NCBI GenBank assembly: GCA_023399155.1
Contig: JAEWQP010000030.1
Location: 186,001 to 250,000, forward strand
Direction of reading: 5' to 3'
Length of the DNA: 64,000 nt
From: Verrucomicrobiota bacterium
GTDB taxonomy: Bacteria > Verrucomicrobiota > Verrucomicrobiia > Opitutales > Opitutaceae
Position numbers and translations under genes: made by a program. This document shows positions 24,421 through 34,039 of this stretch, piece after piece (the stretch's first letter is position 1; every line of letters starts with the position of its first letter). The notes below the pieces were generated by a model, which saw only the letters and a program-made list of their open reading frames with translations, was not told where the DNA came from and ran no database searches.

Positions 24421-26595
24421 TCAGGCCTTGTGCTCCGCCTGCACGGCCGTGATCGCGATGGTGTAGACGATGTCCTCGACCAACGCGCCGCGCGAAAGGT
24501 CGTTCACCGGCTTGCGCAACCCCTGCAGCATCGGCCCGATGGATACGACATTGGCGGAGCGTTGCACCGCCTTGTAGGTCGTGTTGCCCGTGTTCAGGTC
24601 GGGGAAAATGAAGACTGTGGCGCGACCGGCCACCGGGCTCTTCGGCGCTTTCTTGGCCGCGACGTCCGCGATCGAGGCGGCGTCGTACTGCAACGGACCA
24701 TCGATGATCAGGTCGGGGCGCCTCTGCTTCGCGATGGCCGTGGCCTGGCGGACCTTGTCCACATCGGCACCGGCACCGGACTCGCCCGTGCTGTAGCTGA
24801 TCATGGCCACCCGCGCCGGGATCCCGAAGCTCTCGGCCGATGCCGCGCTCTGCACGGCGATGTCGGCCAGCGCCTCGGCATCGGGGTCGGGGTTGACGGC
24901 GCAGTCGCCATAGACGAGCACCTGCTCGGGCAGACACATGAAGAAGACGGAGGACACGACCTTGCTGCCGGGCCGCGTCTTGATGATCTGAAGTGCCGGC
25001 CGGATGGTGTTCGCCGTCGAGTGCACCGCTCCGGATACCAGGCCGTCGACCTCGCCCGCCTGCAGCATCATGGTGCCGAGCATGACGTTGTCCTCGAGCG
25101 CCTCGCGCGCCTCGACCTCGGTCATGCCCTTGCTCTTGCGCAGTTCCACGAGTTGCGGGATGTAGCGCTCGCGGCGCTCCATCGGATCAATGATCTCGAT
25201 CCCATCGAGGCGCACGCGCTGCAGCGCGGCGATGCGGTGGATCTCGTCGGGATTGCCGAGCAGGATGCAGCGTGCAAGGCCGCGGTGATGGCAGATCGTG
25301 GCCGCGACGATGGTGCGTGGCTCGTCGCCCTCCGGCAGCACGATGGTCTTCCTCGCAGCGCGCGCCCGGTTGGCCAGCTGGTGGCGGAACGCGGCCGGTG
25401 ACATGCGCAATTCCAGGTCCGTCTCGACGCGCGACTTCAGCTTGCTCACGTCGATGAGGCGCGCGATGAAGTCGAGCGTCGTGTTGAAGCGCTCGTCGTC
25501 GTCGGGCGGGATCTCGTTGCTCAGGCGCGAGAGCGCCGTCGCGGTGGTGAAGCTGTCCGTCGCCACGTTGAGCACGGGCAGGCCGAGCGCGAACGCGGGC
25601 CGGCAGAGATCGAGGAAGTGCGGGTTGTTGATCTCACCGCCCGTCACGATCACACCCGCCAGCGGGATGCGGTTCATCGTGGCCAGGGCGGCGGCGAGGA
25701 ATACGTCGAGCCGGTCGTAGGGCGCGACGATGAGGGAGCCCGCGCGGAACAGGTGGAGGATGTTCGCGACGTTGCGCGCACAGAGAAACACGGAGTTGAC
25801 GCGCCTGCGGTGCATGTCACCCGAGTTGATGATGCGCGCGTTGAGGTGCTCCGCCACGTCGCTGACGCGGAACGATGGCAGGTCGGGATTCCACGGGATC
25901 ACACCGAGGAGGTCGAACTCGCCCGAGCGGAACATCGGGCAACCCTCGACCACGCGGCGCTTGATCGCGGCGATCTCGTCCGCGTCGAAATTGATCACCG
26001 TGCCGGAGCTGATCTCGCCGGGGTCGCCGACGACACGCACCCCGCCCGACGTTCCCTCGGTCTTGTGGGTGCGGACCTTGTTGAGAATGCAGCCGATCAC
26101 GTTCGGGCTGCTCTTGCCGCCGTAGAGCGAGGCGGCGATCTCGAGGCTCTGCTCGAGCGTCTCGAGCGACTCGACGCCGACGGCGTTGACGAGGATCACC
26201 TCCGCGCTGAGCGCAGTCACGGCAGCTCGGTTGATCCGGTTGGGAAACGTCTGCGTCGGTGTCGGAAGCAGGCCCTCGACGATCATCACGTCGATCTCGG
26301 CGGCGCGACTGCGGACCTTTTCGACGACGAGTTCCATCAACTCCTCCATCCGGTCGTCGCGCACGTAGCGCTCGGCCTCGGCGAAGGGGATCGGCTCGGC
26401 CGGCTTGAACCCGGTGGTGCGCGAGATGAACGCACTCGACGGATCGGGACCGCCATTGGGACCGGTGTCCTGCGCGATCGGCTTGCAGAAACCGACGCGG
26501 ATGCCGCGGCGATCAAGCGCGCGGAAAACACCGAGCGAGGCGGACGTCAGGCCGCTGCCCACACCGGACGCGGCAAGGAAGAACGTGTGCTTCAT
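24421..26595 (-). CDS. pta: phosphate acetyltransferase, long form
   Basis: 724 aa, the length of the E. coli-type long Pta. The N-terminal third is the P-loop-like/DRTGG regulatory region (starting HTFFLAASGVGSGLTSAS), and residues about 390-715 form the PTA catalytic domain. The enzyme interconverts acetyl-CoA and acetyl phosphate in the cytoplasm. Its start overlaps the ackA stop by four bases (ATGA), so the pair is co-translated, making acetate and ATP from acetyl-CoA or running in reverse for acetate uptake. Confidence 0.95.
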   Translation of the reverse strand: MKHTFFLAASGVGSGLTSASLGVFRALDRRGIRVGFCKPIAQDTGPNGGPDPSSAFISRTTGFKPAEPIPFAEAERYVRDDRMEELMELVVEKVRSRAAEIDVMIVEGLLPTPTQTFPNRINRAAVTALSAEVILVNAVGVESLETLEQSLEIAASLYGGKSSPNVIGCILNKVRTHKTEGTSGGVRVVGDPGEISSGTVINFDADEIAAIKRRVVEGCPMFRSGEFDLLGVIPWNPDLPSFRVSDVAEHLNARIINSGDMHRRRVNSVFLCARNVANILHLFRAGSLIVAPYDRLDVFLAAALATMNRIPLAGVIVTGGEINNPHFLDLCRPAFALGLPVLNVATDSFTTATALSRLSNEIPPDDDERFNTTLDFIARLIDVSKLKSRVETDLELRMSPAAFRHQLANRARAARKTIVLPEGDEPRTIVAATICHHRGLARCILLGNPDEIHRIAALQRVRLDGIEIIDPMERRERYIPQLVELRKSKGMTEVEAREALEDNVMLGTMMLQAGEVDGLVSGAVHSTANTIRPALQIIKTRPGSKVVSSVFFMCLPEQVLVYGDCAVNPDPDAEALADIAVQSAASAESFGIPARVAMISYSTGESGAGADVDKVRQATAIAKQRRPDLIIDGPLQYDAASIADVAAKKAPKSPVAGRATVFIFPDLNTGNTTYKAVQRSANVVSIGPMLQGLRKPVNDLSRGALVEDIVYTIAITAVQAEHKA

Positions 26596-27833
26596 GACTG
26601 GACCACGGACAGGGTTTCCCGGGCGATCATCAGCTCCTCATTGGTCGGCACCACCATGCACAGGCGCATGCCGGGACGCGAGATCCGACCGGTGGGCGGT
26701 TCGCCATGACGATCGTTGAGTGCCGGGTCGAGTTCCACCCCGAGCACCTTGAGATGCTCGGCGGTGCGGGCGCGCACGAACTTCGAGTGCTCGCCGATGC
26801 CGCCGGTGAAGACGATCGCATCGAGCTGCGTCAGTGCGGCGGTGAGCCCGCAGATGGATTTCGCAAGGCGGTAGGCGAAGACGTCGATCGCGAGCCGGGC
26901 GCGTGCATTTCCATCGACGGCCGCATCGACCAGCGTGCGCATGTCATTGCTCAACCCCGAGAGGCCGAGCAGCCCGCTCTCGCGATTGAGCGCCTTCATC
27001 ACGCGCTCGAGCGACCAGCCGCGCTTCGCGGCCATGAATTCATGCAGACTCGGGTCCACATCGCCGCTGCGCGTTCCCATGACCAGGCCCTCGAGCGGCG
27101 AGATGCCCATCGTGGTGTCCACGCTGCGGCCGCCCTGCACGGCGGTGGCGCTGCAGCCGTTGCCGAGGTGCGCGGTGATCAGCCCCAGTGCTTCGATCGG
27201 CTGGCCGAGGCGGCGCGCGGCCTCGCCGGCGACGTAACGGTGGCTCGTGCCGTGGAAGCCGTAGCGGCGCACGCCATCGGTCTTGTACCAGTCGTGCGGC
27301 ACCGCGTAGAGGTAGGCATGCTCCGGCAGCGTCTGGTGAAAGGCGGTGTCAAAGACCGCGACCTGGGGCGTATCCGGAAAAACCTTCTGGGCGGCGCGGA
27401 TGCCGGCGAGGTTCGCCGGGTTGTGGAGCGGCGCCAGGTCGTTGCAGCGCTCGATGCCCGCGAGGACCTCCGCGTCGATGCGGACGCTGTGGGAAAACGC
27501 CTCCGCCCCGTGCACCACGCGGTGACCGACGGCGACCACCCGGACGTTGCGCGGCAGCACACCCAGCATCTCATGGAGCGCGATCACCAGATCGGCGCCC
27601 GGCAGCACCTTCGAAAGCTTCTCGTCGCCAGATTTCCATGACATCGAGGCCTCGGGTGAGCCCAGGCGTTCGGCGAGGCCGGAGAGGATGAGGGTTTCGC
27701 GGCGCGTTCCGATGAGGGCAAATTTCACCGACGAGCTGCCGCAGTTGATGATCAGGACTGCAGGCCGGGCGTCGGCCAAAGCGGGATCCTGCGCGCCGGA
27801 ATCCGGCGACGTGACTGGTTTGGAAGCGGACAT
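26592..27833 (-). CDS. ackA: acetate kinase
   Basis: 413 aa from the ATG at 27833; the frame is open further upstream to 27932 but the added residues match nothing. Family motifs are INCGSSSVKF near residue 30, YGFHGTSH, TAHLGNG and FTGGIGEH. The first 25 residues (Ser/Pro/Asp/Ala-rich) are an extension beyond the usual start. It transfers phosphate between acetyl phosphate and ADP, partner of Pta, whose gene overlaps its stop. Confidence 0.95.
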   Translation of the reverse strand: MSASKPVTSPDSGAQDPALADARPAVLIINCGSSSVKFALIGTRRETLILSGLAERLGSPEASMSWKSGDEKLSKVLPGADLVIALHEMLGVLPRNVRVVAVGHRVVHGAEAFSHSVRIDAEVLAGIERCNDLAPLHNPANLAGIRAAQKVFPDTPQVAVFDTAFHQTLPEHAYLYAVPHDWYKTDGVRRYGFHGTSHRYVAGEAARRLGQPIEALGLITAHLGNGCSATAVQGGRSVDTTMGISPLEGLVMGTRSGDVDPSLHEFMAAKRGWSLERVMKALNRESGLLGLSGLSNDMRTLVDAAVDGNARARLAIDVFAYRLAKSICGLTAALTQLDAIVFTGGIGEHSKFVRARTAEHLKVLGVELDPALNDRHGEPPTGRISRPGMRLCMVVPTNEELMIARETLSVVQS

Positions 27834-28318
27834 TTTCTGGAAGAGCAAATCGACTGCGGGCCGCAAAGTTAAGCCGATTGCCCGCTCCGTCGCGTAGACG
27901 TTGACGATTTTCCACGGCCTCCCTGGGATCATTCGATCCCGGGTGGCGACGGTGCGGAATTGGTCAAGATATGCCCTGATTCGGACGGAATCCGCGCTGC
28001 GAGAAACACGATGAAAACGACCGTTTTCCGTCGGTCACGCCGTGCACGCGTGTGGCTCCGAGGAGCAGCAATCCGAAAACTGGTTCCGGATAGCGCGAGG
28101 CTTTCCTCCCTCGCCCACGGCGTCGGCGCGCGGGCTGGCCGAGCCGCGGCTCACCGGGACAGTGTCGAGCCGTCGCATCTTCCACTCCGCCCGACCTGCG
28201 GTGCATCGCCGCGGGTTTCCGGAACCTGTCGTGCACTTCTCAACCGGGTGTCCACTTGAGTGCGCGCTTGGAGTTCGCGCTGCCTCGGAACCGCAGGCTC
28301 GGATGAGGCTGACGCGTG
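27834..28318. other. intergenic region upstream of ackA
   Basis: About 485 bases between the ackA start and the stop of cusA. Two inverted repeats are visible: a bulged stem around 27921-27943 (GGGATC-ATTC-GATCCC core) and GAAAACG (28013-28019) with CGTTTTC (28022-28028). Either could be an operator of the ackA-pta promoter, but neither matches a site I can name. No gene was seen. Confidence 0.4.
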
Positions 28319-31300
28319 CTACCCTTTCGCCGGAGTCGCAAGTGCGCGCCCCTGCCCTTCCGCGGATGCACGGGCTTCGCGTGCCAGCCGGCGCTCCCAA
28401 TACCAGGTGAAGTACACCGGCACCGAGAAGAGCGAGATGATGTCGAAGAGCATGCCGCCGACCACCGGAAGCACCATCGGCACCATAAGTTCCGATCCGC
28501 GGCCGGTGGCCCAGAGCACGGGGATGAGCGAAAGCATCGTGGTCGTATTGGTCATGATGGCGGGGCGTCGTCGCCGCAGGCCGGCATGAAAGACCCGCCG
28601 GTGGACCTCCGCCACATCGCGCGGCAGCGTGCGAAACTGCTCCTGGATGTAGGTGCCGAGCAGAATGCCGTCGTTGAACATGACACCGAGCAGGACGAGG
28701 AAGCCGACCACGACGGCTGTGGTCATCTCCGCGCCCCACAGCCACACGAGGAAGAAACCACCCGCCGTCGTGACGGTCGCATTGCAGAGAATGATTATCG
28801 ACGTGATCAGCCACGAGCGCGTGCCCACGTAGATCAGCACGATCATCACGAGCATCGATGCCGCGATGATCCATCGCATGGTGGCATCGGCCTTGAGTTT
28901 TTGTTCGTAGCGACCCACCCAGCGGTAGGTCGCGCCGGGAGGCAACTCGAGGCGGCCATCTGAGAAGGCCGCGCGCAGCCGGGCCTCGGCGTCGCGCACC
29001 ACCTCGACCTCGCCACGCCCGCGCGCGTTGAGCAGCACGTACTGCGTGCGTTTGCCTCCCTCGGAACGGATCGCCATCGGTCCGATCGTGTAGGTGATGC
29101 CAGATTCGCTCGGGCGCTCGCCCGTGATGCGCACCGCGCCTTCGCGCACCAGCGCGTCCAGCGAATCCGGAAGCGGCTCGCCGGCGGGGAGCGTCAGCTC
29201 AGCTGATCGTTCGTCGAGCACGGTCAGGTTTCTCTGCTGGCCGAGCGAAAGTCCCGCCTGGAGCCCCGCGGTGTCCAGCGGTCCGGCCTCCAGGCTCAGC
29301 GTCAACACACGCGGCGCCGCCAGCAGGTTCGAAAGCGGCACGGAGCCCGCGCCGTTCATCACCGGCACGCGCACGAGGCTCAGCTCATCCGGGTCGTCGC
29401 GACGTTCGCGGAGGTAACGAATCCGTATTGGATAGCGCAGTGCGCCTTCCACGGAGTAACTCACGGCCATGCCCCCGAGCGTGTTCTCCACCGCCTGCAT
29501 GACGCGCTCGTTGGTGAGTCCGAACCGCGCAAGCCGCGCCGGATCCAGGCGGATCTCGGCGTAGGGCTTGCCGCCCTCGCGCTGCATCTGCACATCGGCC
29601 GCCCCCGGTGTGCCCTGGATGACCTTCTCCGCAGCCTCGGCGAAGCGCTCCAGCGCGTCGGAGTCGTCGCCCAGGATCTGCAGTGCCATGAGACTGCGGA
29701 TACCGGTCGAAAGCATGACCACGCGCGTCTCGATCGGCTGGAGCCAGCTCGGCGCCACGCCGGGGATGTCGGTCACCGCCGCGAGGGTGTCCCGCACCTC
29801 CTCGAGCGTGCGCGGCCGGTGCTCGGTGGTGCCGTCGGGCCGCGTGATCTCATGCACCGGCCATGCCTGGTACGGTTTCAACAGCACGACCGTCTCGATC
29901 ATGCCGATGGGCGCGGGATCGAGCGCGGTCTCCGCGCGTCCCATTTTTCCCATGACGCCTGCCACCTCGGGCACCGCCTCGATGAGCCGGTTCTGCGTGA
30001 GCATGATGCGCTGCGTCTCGCCGATCCCGGCACTCGCCGGCAGCGACGGCATGAACAGGAGGCTGCCCTCATCGAGCGGCGGGAGAAAACTCGAACCCAC
30101 GCCCGGGAAAATCCGGCTGAGCGCCGCGTCGATCCGTGTGTCCGCGAGATCGCCGCCGCCGAGCGCGACGAGTTTGCGCAGCGGAAGACTGACCGTCGAC
30201 CATCCCGCCCCGAGCAGGTAGCCGCCGAAGGCCATGGTCGCGATCGCGATGGTGAATCTCACCTTGTGCCGCTGGATGCGAACGTAAGCCCAGTTGTAAG
30301 CGACGTGAATGCCGTGGCTGACAGGATTCTCCTCGTAGTTGACGAGACGCTCACGACCGAGCCGCCACACCGCCGACGCCACCAACATCGCAAACAAGGG
30401 TGCGAAGACGAAACCCGGCACGTGAATGGCCCAGCGACCGTACTCCATCGGCAGAGTCCAGCCATCCACCACGAACCAGCCGAAGGCGACACCGCCCAGG
30501 ATCCCGCATGCCGCGATCAACCAGGGACGCCGCACGTGCCACGGCGGCAGGAGCAACCGGCACAACACCGGCACGAGCAGCGTGCCGAAAAGCACCGCGC
30601 CCGAGATGGCCAGCGACTTGGTCAGCGCCAGCGGCTCGAACAACCGCCCGGCCTGATCCTGCAGAGCGAAAATCGGTAGGAAGCCGATGACCGTCGTGGC
30701 CGCCGAGGTGAGAAGCGGTCGCGCCACCTCGTTGGCCGCCGTCTCCACCGCCTCCGTCACCTCGGGATGAAACGGCGACACCGGCATCGGCCGGCCCTCG
30801 CGCCGGCATTTCTCCTGCAGGTCGACGAGGTGCTGCGTGATGTTCTCGGTCATGATGATCCCGAAGTCGACCATCACGCCGATCGCGATCGCGATGCCCG
30901 CCAGGCTCATGATGTTCGCGCTCACCCCCGCGAGGTGCATGACGAGGAAGGTGAACAGCATGCCGAGCGGGAGGCTCACCGCGACGGCCAGGCTGGCCCG
31001 CACATGTAACAGAAATGCCACGACAACGACAGCCGTCGTCACCACGGCCTCGATCAAGGTCGCCGCAAGCGTGGCCGTGGTCTCGCGGATCAACTCCGTG
31101 CGGTCATAAAACGGTGCGACGCGCAGCCCCTCGCGCTCCAGCGCGGGTGCGAGGTCGGCGAGGCGGCGCTTGACCGCGTCGATCACGGTCTTCGGATCCG
31201 CGCCGACACGCAGCGCGACGATCGCGCCCACGTGTTCGTGCTCCGCATCAGCCAGCAGCCCCTGCCGGAACTGGCCGCCGAGGTGGACTTCCGCGACGTC

Positions 31301-32062
31301 GCCCAACCGCAGGCCCGCGCCGAGCATCGGGTCTCCGCGCAATATGATGTTCTCGACATCCTGGACGGACCGGACGAACCCGATTCCACGGATCATCGTC
31401 TCCACGCCGGACTGCTCGACGCTCATCGCGCCGACGTCCCGGCCCGCCTGCTGCACGGCCATCATGAGCATGTCGATGCTGATGCCCTGCTCCTGCAACC
31501 GGTTCGGATCGACATCGATCTGGTACTCACGAACCACGCCGCCCGCCGGCGCCACTTCCGCCACGCCTGGCACGGCGCTCACGGCCGGCTCGACGATCTG
31601 GTCGAGCACGTAGCGACGCGACTCGATGTCGCGCTGTCCCTGGAGCACGAAGCCGTAGACCTGCCCCATCGCGGTGGCGTCGGGCCCCAGCCGCGGCACG
31701 ACACCCTCGGGCAGGATGCCCTCGATCTGCGAGAGGCGCTCGAGCACGCGCGTGCGCGAGGCGTAGAGATCGCGGTTCTCCTCGAAGATGACGTAGATGT
31801 AGCCGGCGCCGTAGAGCGACATGCCGCGCACGGTCTGCACGCCCGGGAGCCCCTGGAGTTCCCGCGCCAGCCGGGCGGTGACCTGCTGGTCGATGTCCTG
31901 CGGGCTCTTGCCCGGCCATTCCGCCCAGACGATGACCTGGTTGTCGCTCAGGTCGGGTATCGCATCGACGGGTACGTGGCGCCACGACCAGAGTCCGGCC
32001 ACGGCGAATGCCAGCGCCACGGTGAGCGTGAGGAACGGGTTTCTGATCGCGAATGAGACCAT
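28319..32062 (-). CDS. cusA: CusA-type heavy-metal RND efflux pump, extended
   Basis: 1247 aa, about 200 longer than typical CusA/CzcA. The family is clear: N-terminal membrane segment with PVDAIPDLSDNQVIVWAEWPG, and proton-relay acidic residues Asp399 and Glu406 in IAIGVMVDFGIIMTEN. Other family motifs are FLPPLDEG (about 659-666) and MLSTGIR. The extra sequence includes about 90 residues at 505-595 with additional hydrophobic segments between TM6 and TM7, and further insertions in the second periplasmic half. Metal specificity, Cu(I)/Ag(I) against other ions, is inferred from the CusA-like motifs. It is the last gene of the minus-strand cus operon, 231 bases after cusB. Confidence 0.9.
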   Translation of the reverse strand: MVSFAIRNPFLTLTVALAFAVAGLWSWRHVPVDAIPDLSDNQVIVWAEWPGKSPQDIDQQVTARLARELQGLPGVQTVRGMSLYGAGYIYVIFEENRDLYASRTRVLERLSQIEGILPEGVVPRLGPDATAMGQVYGFVLQGQRDIESRRYVLDQIVEPAVSAVPGVAEVAPAGGVVREYQIDVDPNRLQEQGISIDMLMMAVQQAGRDVGAMSVEQSGVETMIRGIGFVRSVQDVENIILRGDPMLGAGLRLGDVAEVHLGGQFRQGLLADAEHEHVGAIVALRVGADPKTVIDAVKRRLADLAPALEREGLRVAPFYDRTELIRETTATLAATLIEAVVTTAVVVVAFLLHVRASLAVAVSLPLGMLFTFLVMHLAGVSANIMSLAGIAIAIGVMVDFGIIMTENITQHLVDLQEKCRREGRPMPVSPFHPEVTEAVETAANEVARPLLTSAATTVIGFLPIFALQDQAGRLFEPLALTKSLAISGAVLFGTLLVPVLCRLLLPPWHVRRPWLIAACGILGGVAFGWFVVDGWTLPMEYGRWAIHVPGFVFAPLFAMLVASAVWRLGRERLVNYEENPVSHGIHVAYNWAYVRIQRHKVRFTIAIATMAFGGYLLGAGWSTVSLPLRKLVALGGGDLADTRIDAALSRIFPGVGSSFLPPLDEGSLLFMPSLPASAGIGETQRIMLTQNRLIEAVPEVAGVMGKMGRAETALDPAPIGMIETVVLLKPYQAWPVHEITRPDGTTEHRPRTLEEVRDTLAAVTDIPGVAPSWLQPIETRVVMLSTGIRSLMALQILGDDSDALERFAEAAEKVIQGTPGAADVQMQREGGKPYAEIRLDPARLARFGLTNERVMQAVENTLGGMAVSYSVEGALRYPIRIRYLRERRDDPDELSLVRVPVMNGAGSVPLSNLLAAPRVLTLSLEAGPLDTAGLQAGLSLGQQRNLTVLDERSAELTLPAGEPLPDSLDALVREGAVRITGERPSESGITYTIGPMAIRSEGGKRTQYVLLNARGRGEVEVVRDAEARLRAAFSDGRLELPPGATYRWVGRYEQKLKADATMRWIIAASMLVMIVLIYVGTRSWLITSIIILCNATVTTAGGFFLVWLWGAEMTTAVVVGFLVLLGVMFNDGILLGTYIQEQFRTLPRDVAEVHRRVFHAGLRRRRPAIMTNTTTMLSLIPVLWATGRGSELMVPMVLPVVGGMLFDIISLFSVPVYFTWYWERRLAREARASAEGQGRALATPAKG

Positions 32063-32293
32063 GGGACAATCGTAAGAAGAGAAATCGCGCGAACGCCGTC
32101 AGCCGCGCCGGCGCGAGGCGGTATCCGACCTCCTCTGCTGCCGCGGCCACTGCACGGCTGCCTGCGCGGGTTGTTCCGCATGCGACCCCCGTAGCGCATC
32201 AACGTATCCGCGTGGCACATCCACATCGCACGGCGCGCTCGGGAAGCGCGCTGTGCCTGGGGTTCCCTCTCTTGTGCGCATGGGCGTGGCCCT

Positions 32294-33616
32294 TCAGTGC
32301 TCGTGCGCAGGCTGCGGGGCCACGGCGCCGACGGGGAAGAGCAGCGAGGGGCTGCCGGCAAGCTGCGCCTGGCTGTCGATCAGGAACAACCCCTGGGTGG
32401 CGACCTCGTCACCCGCCTGGAGCCCGTTCCGCACGACGTAGAGGTCGCGCCCTGACTCGTCCTCGATGCGCGGACCCAGCGCGAGCGATGCGAGTTCGAA
32501 CCGCATGCGGCCGTCGGAGCGACGTTCGGCCACGCGCCAGGCCACGTGCCTGACGCCGGTCGAAAGGACCGCGGTCTTCGGCACGAGCACGAACTGGCCG
32601 GGAGTCGCCCCGGACTCGGGTTCGACCGGCTCCAGATTCGGCCCGAGTGTGGCCTGGAAGCGGGCATGGACCAGGCTTCCTGGAAGGAGGAGTGTTTTCG
32701 GATCGGTGAGGTGCAGGTGCACCTCGCGTGTGCGGATCTCACGATTGAGTTCCGGAGCCACCCAGCTCACACTCGCATTCACCTCGGGAAGCTCGCCGCG
32801 GTCGTCGGAAGCAAGCCGCACGGGCTGGCCGGGATGCACCCAGCGCGCCCGCGGCTCCGGCACCTGCACGACGACCATATAGGCATGGGGATCGACCAGC
32901 TGCACGACGACCTGGTCGGGCATGATCTCCTGGCCGACGGCGGGCAGCAGGCCGCCCATGCCGTTCGGGGCCCCGGCTCCGACCACCACCCGGCCGGCAA
33001 ACGGGCTGCGGATCGTGATCGTATCCACGGGAGCATTGCCGGCGAGGATCGCCTGCGCCACCGCCTCGAGATTCCAGCGGCGGAACGCCTCGGTCAGTGC
33101 GTCGACCGCCGCGCTGTTGCCCAGCTTCACCGCCGCCGCGAGTTCGCCTTGGGCCGCGTACGCCTCCGGGCTGTAAAGGTCGATGAGCGGGTCGCCCTGC
33201 GCCACGAGCGTGCCGGCGTGAAGCGTGCCGGCATGGCGGGCGACGATGCGGCCGGCGACGCGCGCCACCACCGCGTGCGCGGTCCGGTCATCGTATCGCA
33301 CAGTCCCATACGCGCGCACCACCGCGGTCGCCGTGCCCTTCGTGATCGTCTCCAACTCGATCCCCATGCGCCGCCTCTGCTCGCGGTTGAGTTCGCCGGC
33401 CGTGACCTTCTGGAGCTTCATCCCGCAGACCGGGCAGTCGCCAGGCTTGGTGCCGATGTAGTCCATCATCGCGCACGCCCAGCGCTCGCCGGTGGGTCCG
33501 TCGGCCGCTTCCTCCGATGCCGGTGACGTGAAGATCACGTCCCGCGGCAGCAAAGCGACCAGCCCGGCGCCGAGCACGAGCCCGGCAACCGCGGGCATCC
33601 AGCGGGCGATTCTCAT
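32294..33616 (-). CDS. cusB: CusB-type periplasmic adaptor with heavy-metal-binding domain
   Basis: 440 aa. An N-terminal signal anchor is followed by a short heavy-metal-binding domain (residues 46-71, WACAMM and CPVCGMKL with Cys48, Cys61 and Cys64). The lipoyl/hairpin and beta-barrel domains of RND membrane fusion proteins come next. It links the CusA pump to the TolC channel and hands over metal. It lies 3 bases after the Cys-rich protein gene, and 231 bases separate it from cusA on the same strand; no gene was seen in that gap. Confidence 0.9.
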   Translation of the reverse strand: MRIARWMPAVAGLVLGAGLVALLPRDVIFTSPASEEAADGPTGERWACAMMDYIGTKPGDCPVCGMKLQKVTAGELNREQRRRMGIELETITKGTATAVVRAYGTVRYDDRTAHAVVARVAGRIVARHAGTLHAGTLVAQGDPLIDLYSPEAYAAQGELAAAVKLGNSAAVDALTEAFRRWNLEAVAQAILAGNAPVDTITIRSPFAGRVVVGAGAPNGMGGLLPAVGQEIMPDQVVVQLVDPHAYMVVVQVPEPRARWVHPGQPVRLASDDRGELPEVNASVSWVAPELNREIRTREVHLHLTDPKTLLLPGSLVHARFQATLGPNLEPVEPESGATPGQFVLVPKTAVLSTGVRHVAWRVAERRSDGRMRFELASLALGPRIEDESGRDLYVVRNGLQAGDEVATQGLFLIDSQAQLAGSPSLLFPVGAVAPQPAHEH

Positions 33617-33619
33617 GGG

Positions 33620-34039
33620 TCAGTCCTCGACGACCTCGTCGCGGAGCGCAGCCGGCCCGTACTTGTCGGGATCGGCACGGAACAACGGCGGGCAGGCGGC
33701 GCACCCGAAGCCCACGGTCTTGCCCTGATAGGTTTCGGTCGGGATCTTCGGGTCGACTTTCATGCCGCAGATCGCGCACACGGTGTTGACGGGCGTCTTG
33801 TCGGCCGCCGGTTTTGCCTGCTCGCCCGACGGCCCGGCTTGCCTGGCCGCGCCGTGGGCACTGTGATCCTGCACCGCAGGGGTGGCCTGATCCTGGGCGG
33901 CGGGCGCCGTTTCGGCCGCGACGGCCGTCGAACTCGCAGCGTGCTCCGCATGCGGATCGTGCAGGGCGGCACGGGCGCCAAAGGCGATGACCGCACCGGC
34001 GATGAAGGTTCCGAGGAATATGGATACGTGACGTTTCAT
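33620..34039 (-). CDS. secreted Cys-rich YHS-like metal-binding protein
   Basis: 139 aa. A signal anchor, then a His/Ala/Gln-rich linker (HDPHAEHAA, DHSAHG) and a C-terminal domain at about 83-130 with CAICGM and CAAC. The pattern resembles YHS and heavy-metal-binding domains that hold Cu or other soft metals. The start overlaps the TolC gene stop (ATGA on the minus strand, 34036-34039) and the stop is 3 bases from cusB, so it is a core member of the cus operon, perhaps a periplasmic metal carrier comparable in role to CusF. Confidence 0.75.
   Translation of the reverse strand: MKRHVSIFLGTFIAGAVIAFGARAALHDPHAEHAASSTAVAAETAPAAQDQATPAVQDHSAHGAARQAGPSGEQAKPAADKTPVNTVCAICGMKVDPKIPTETYQGKTVGFGCAACPPLFRADPDKYGPAALRDEVVED

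Noticed and set aside
23096..24937. A 613-codon minus-strand open frame spanning GH1 and the pta end
   Set aside because: It crosses two recognised genes and noncoding repeats and has no protein-family features.
28013..28028. Inverted repeat GAAAACG-AC-CGTTTTC upstream of ackA
   Set aside because: It is short and matches no operator I can name, so it is only mentioned in the intergenic entry.
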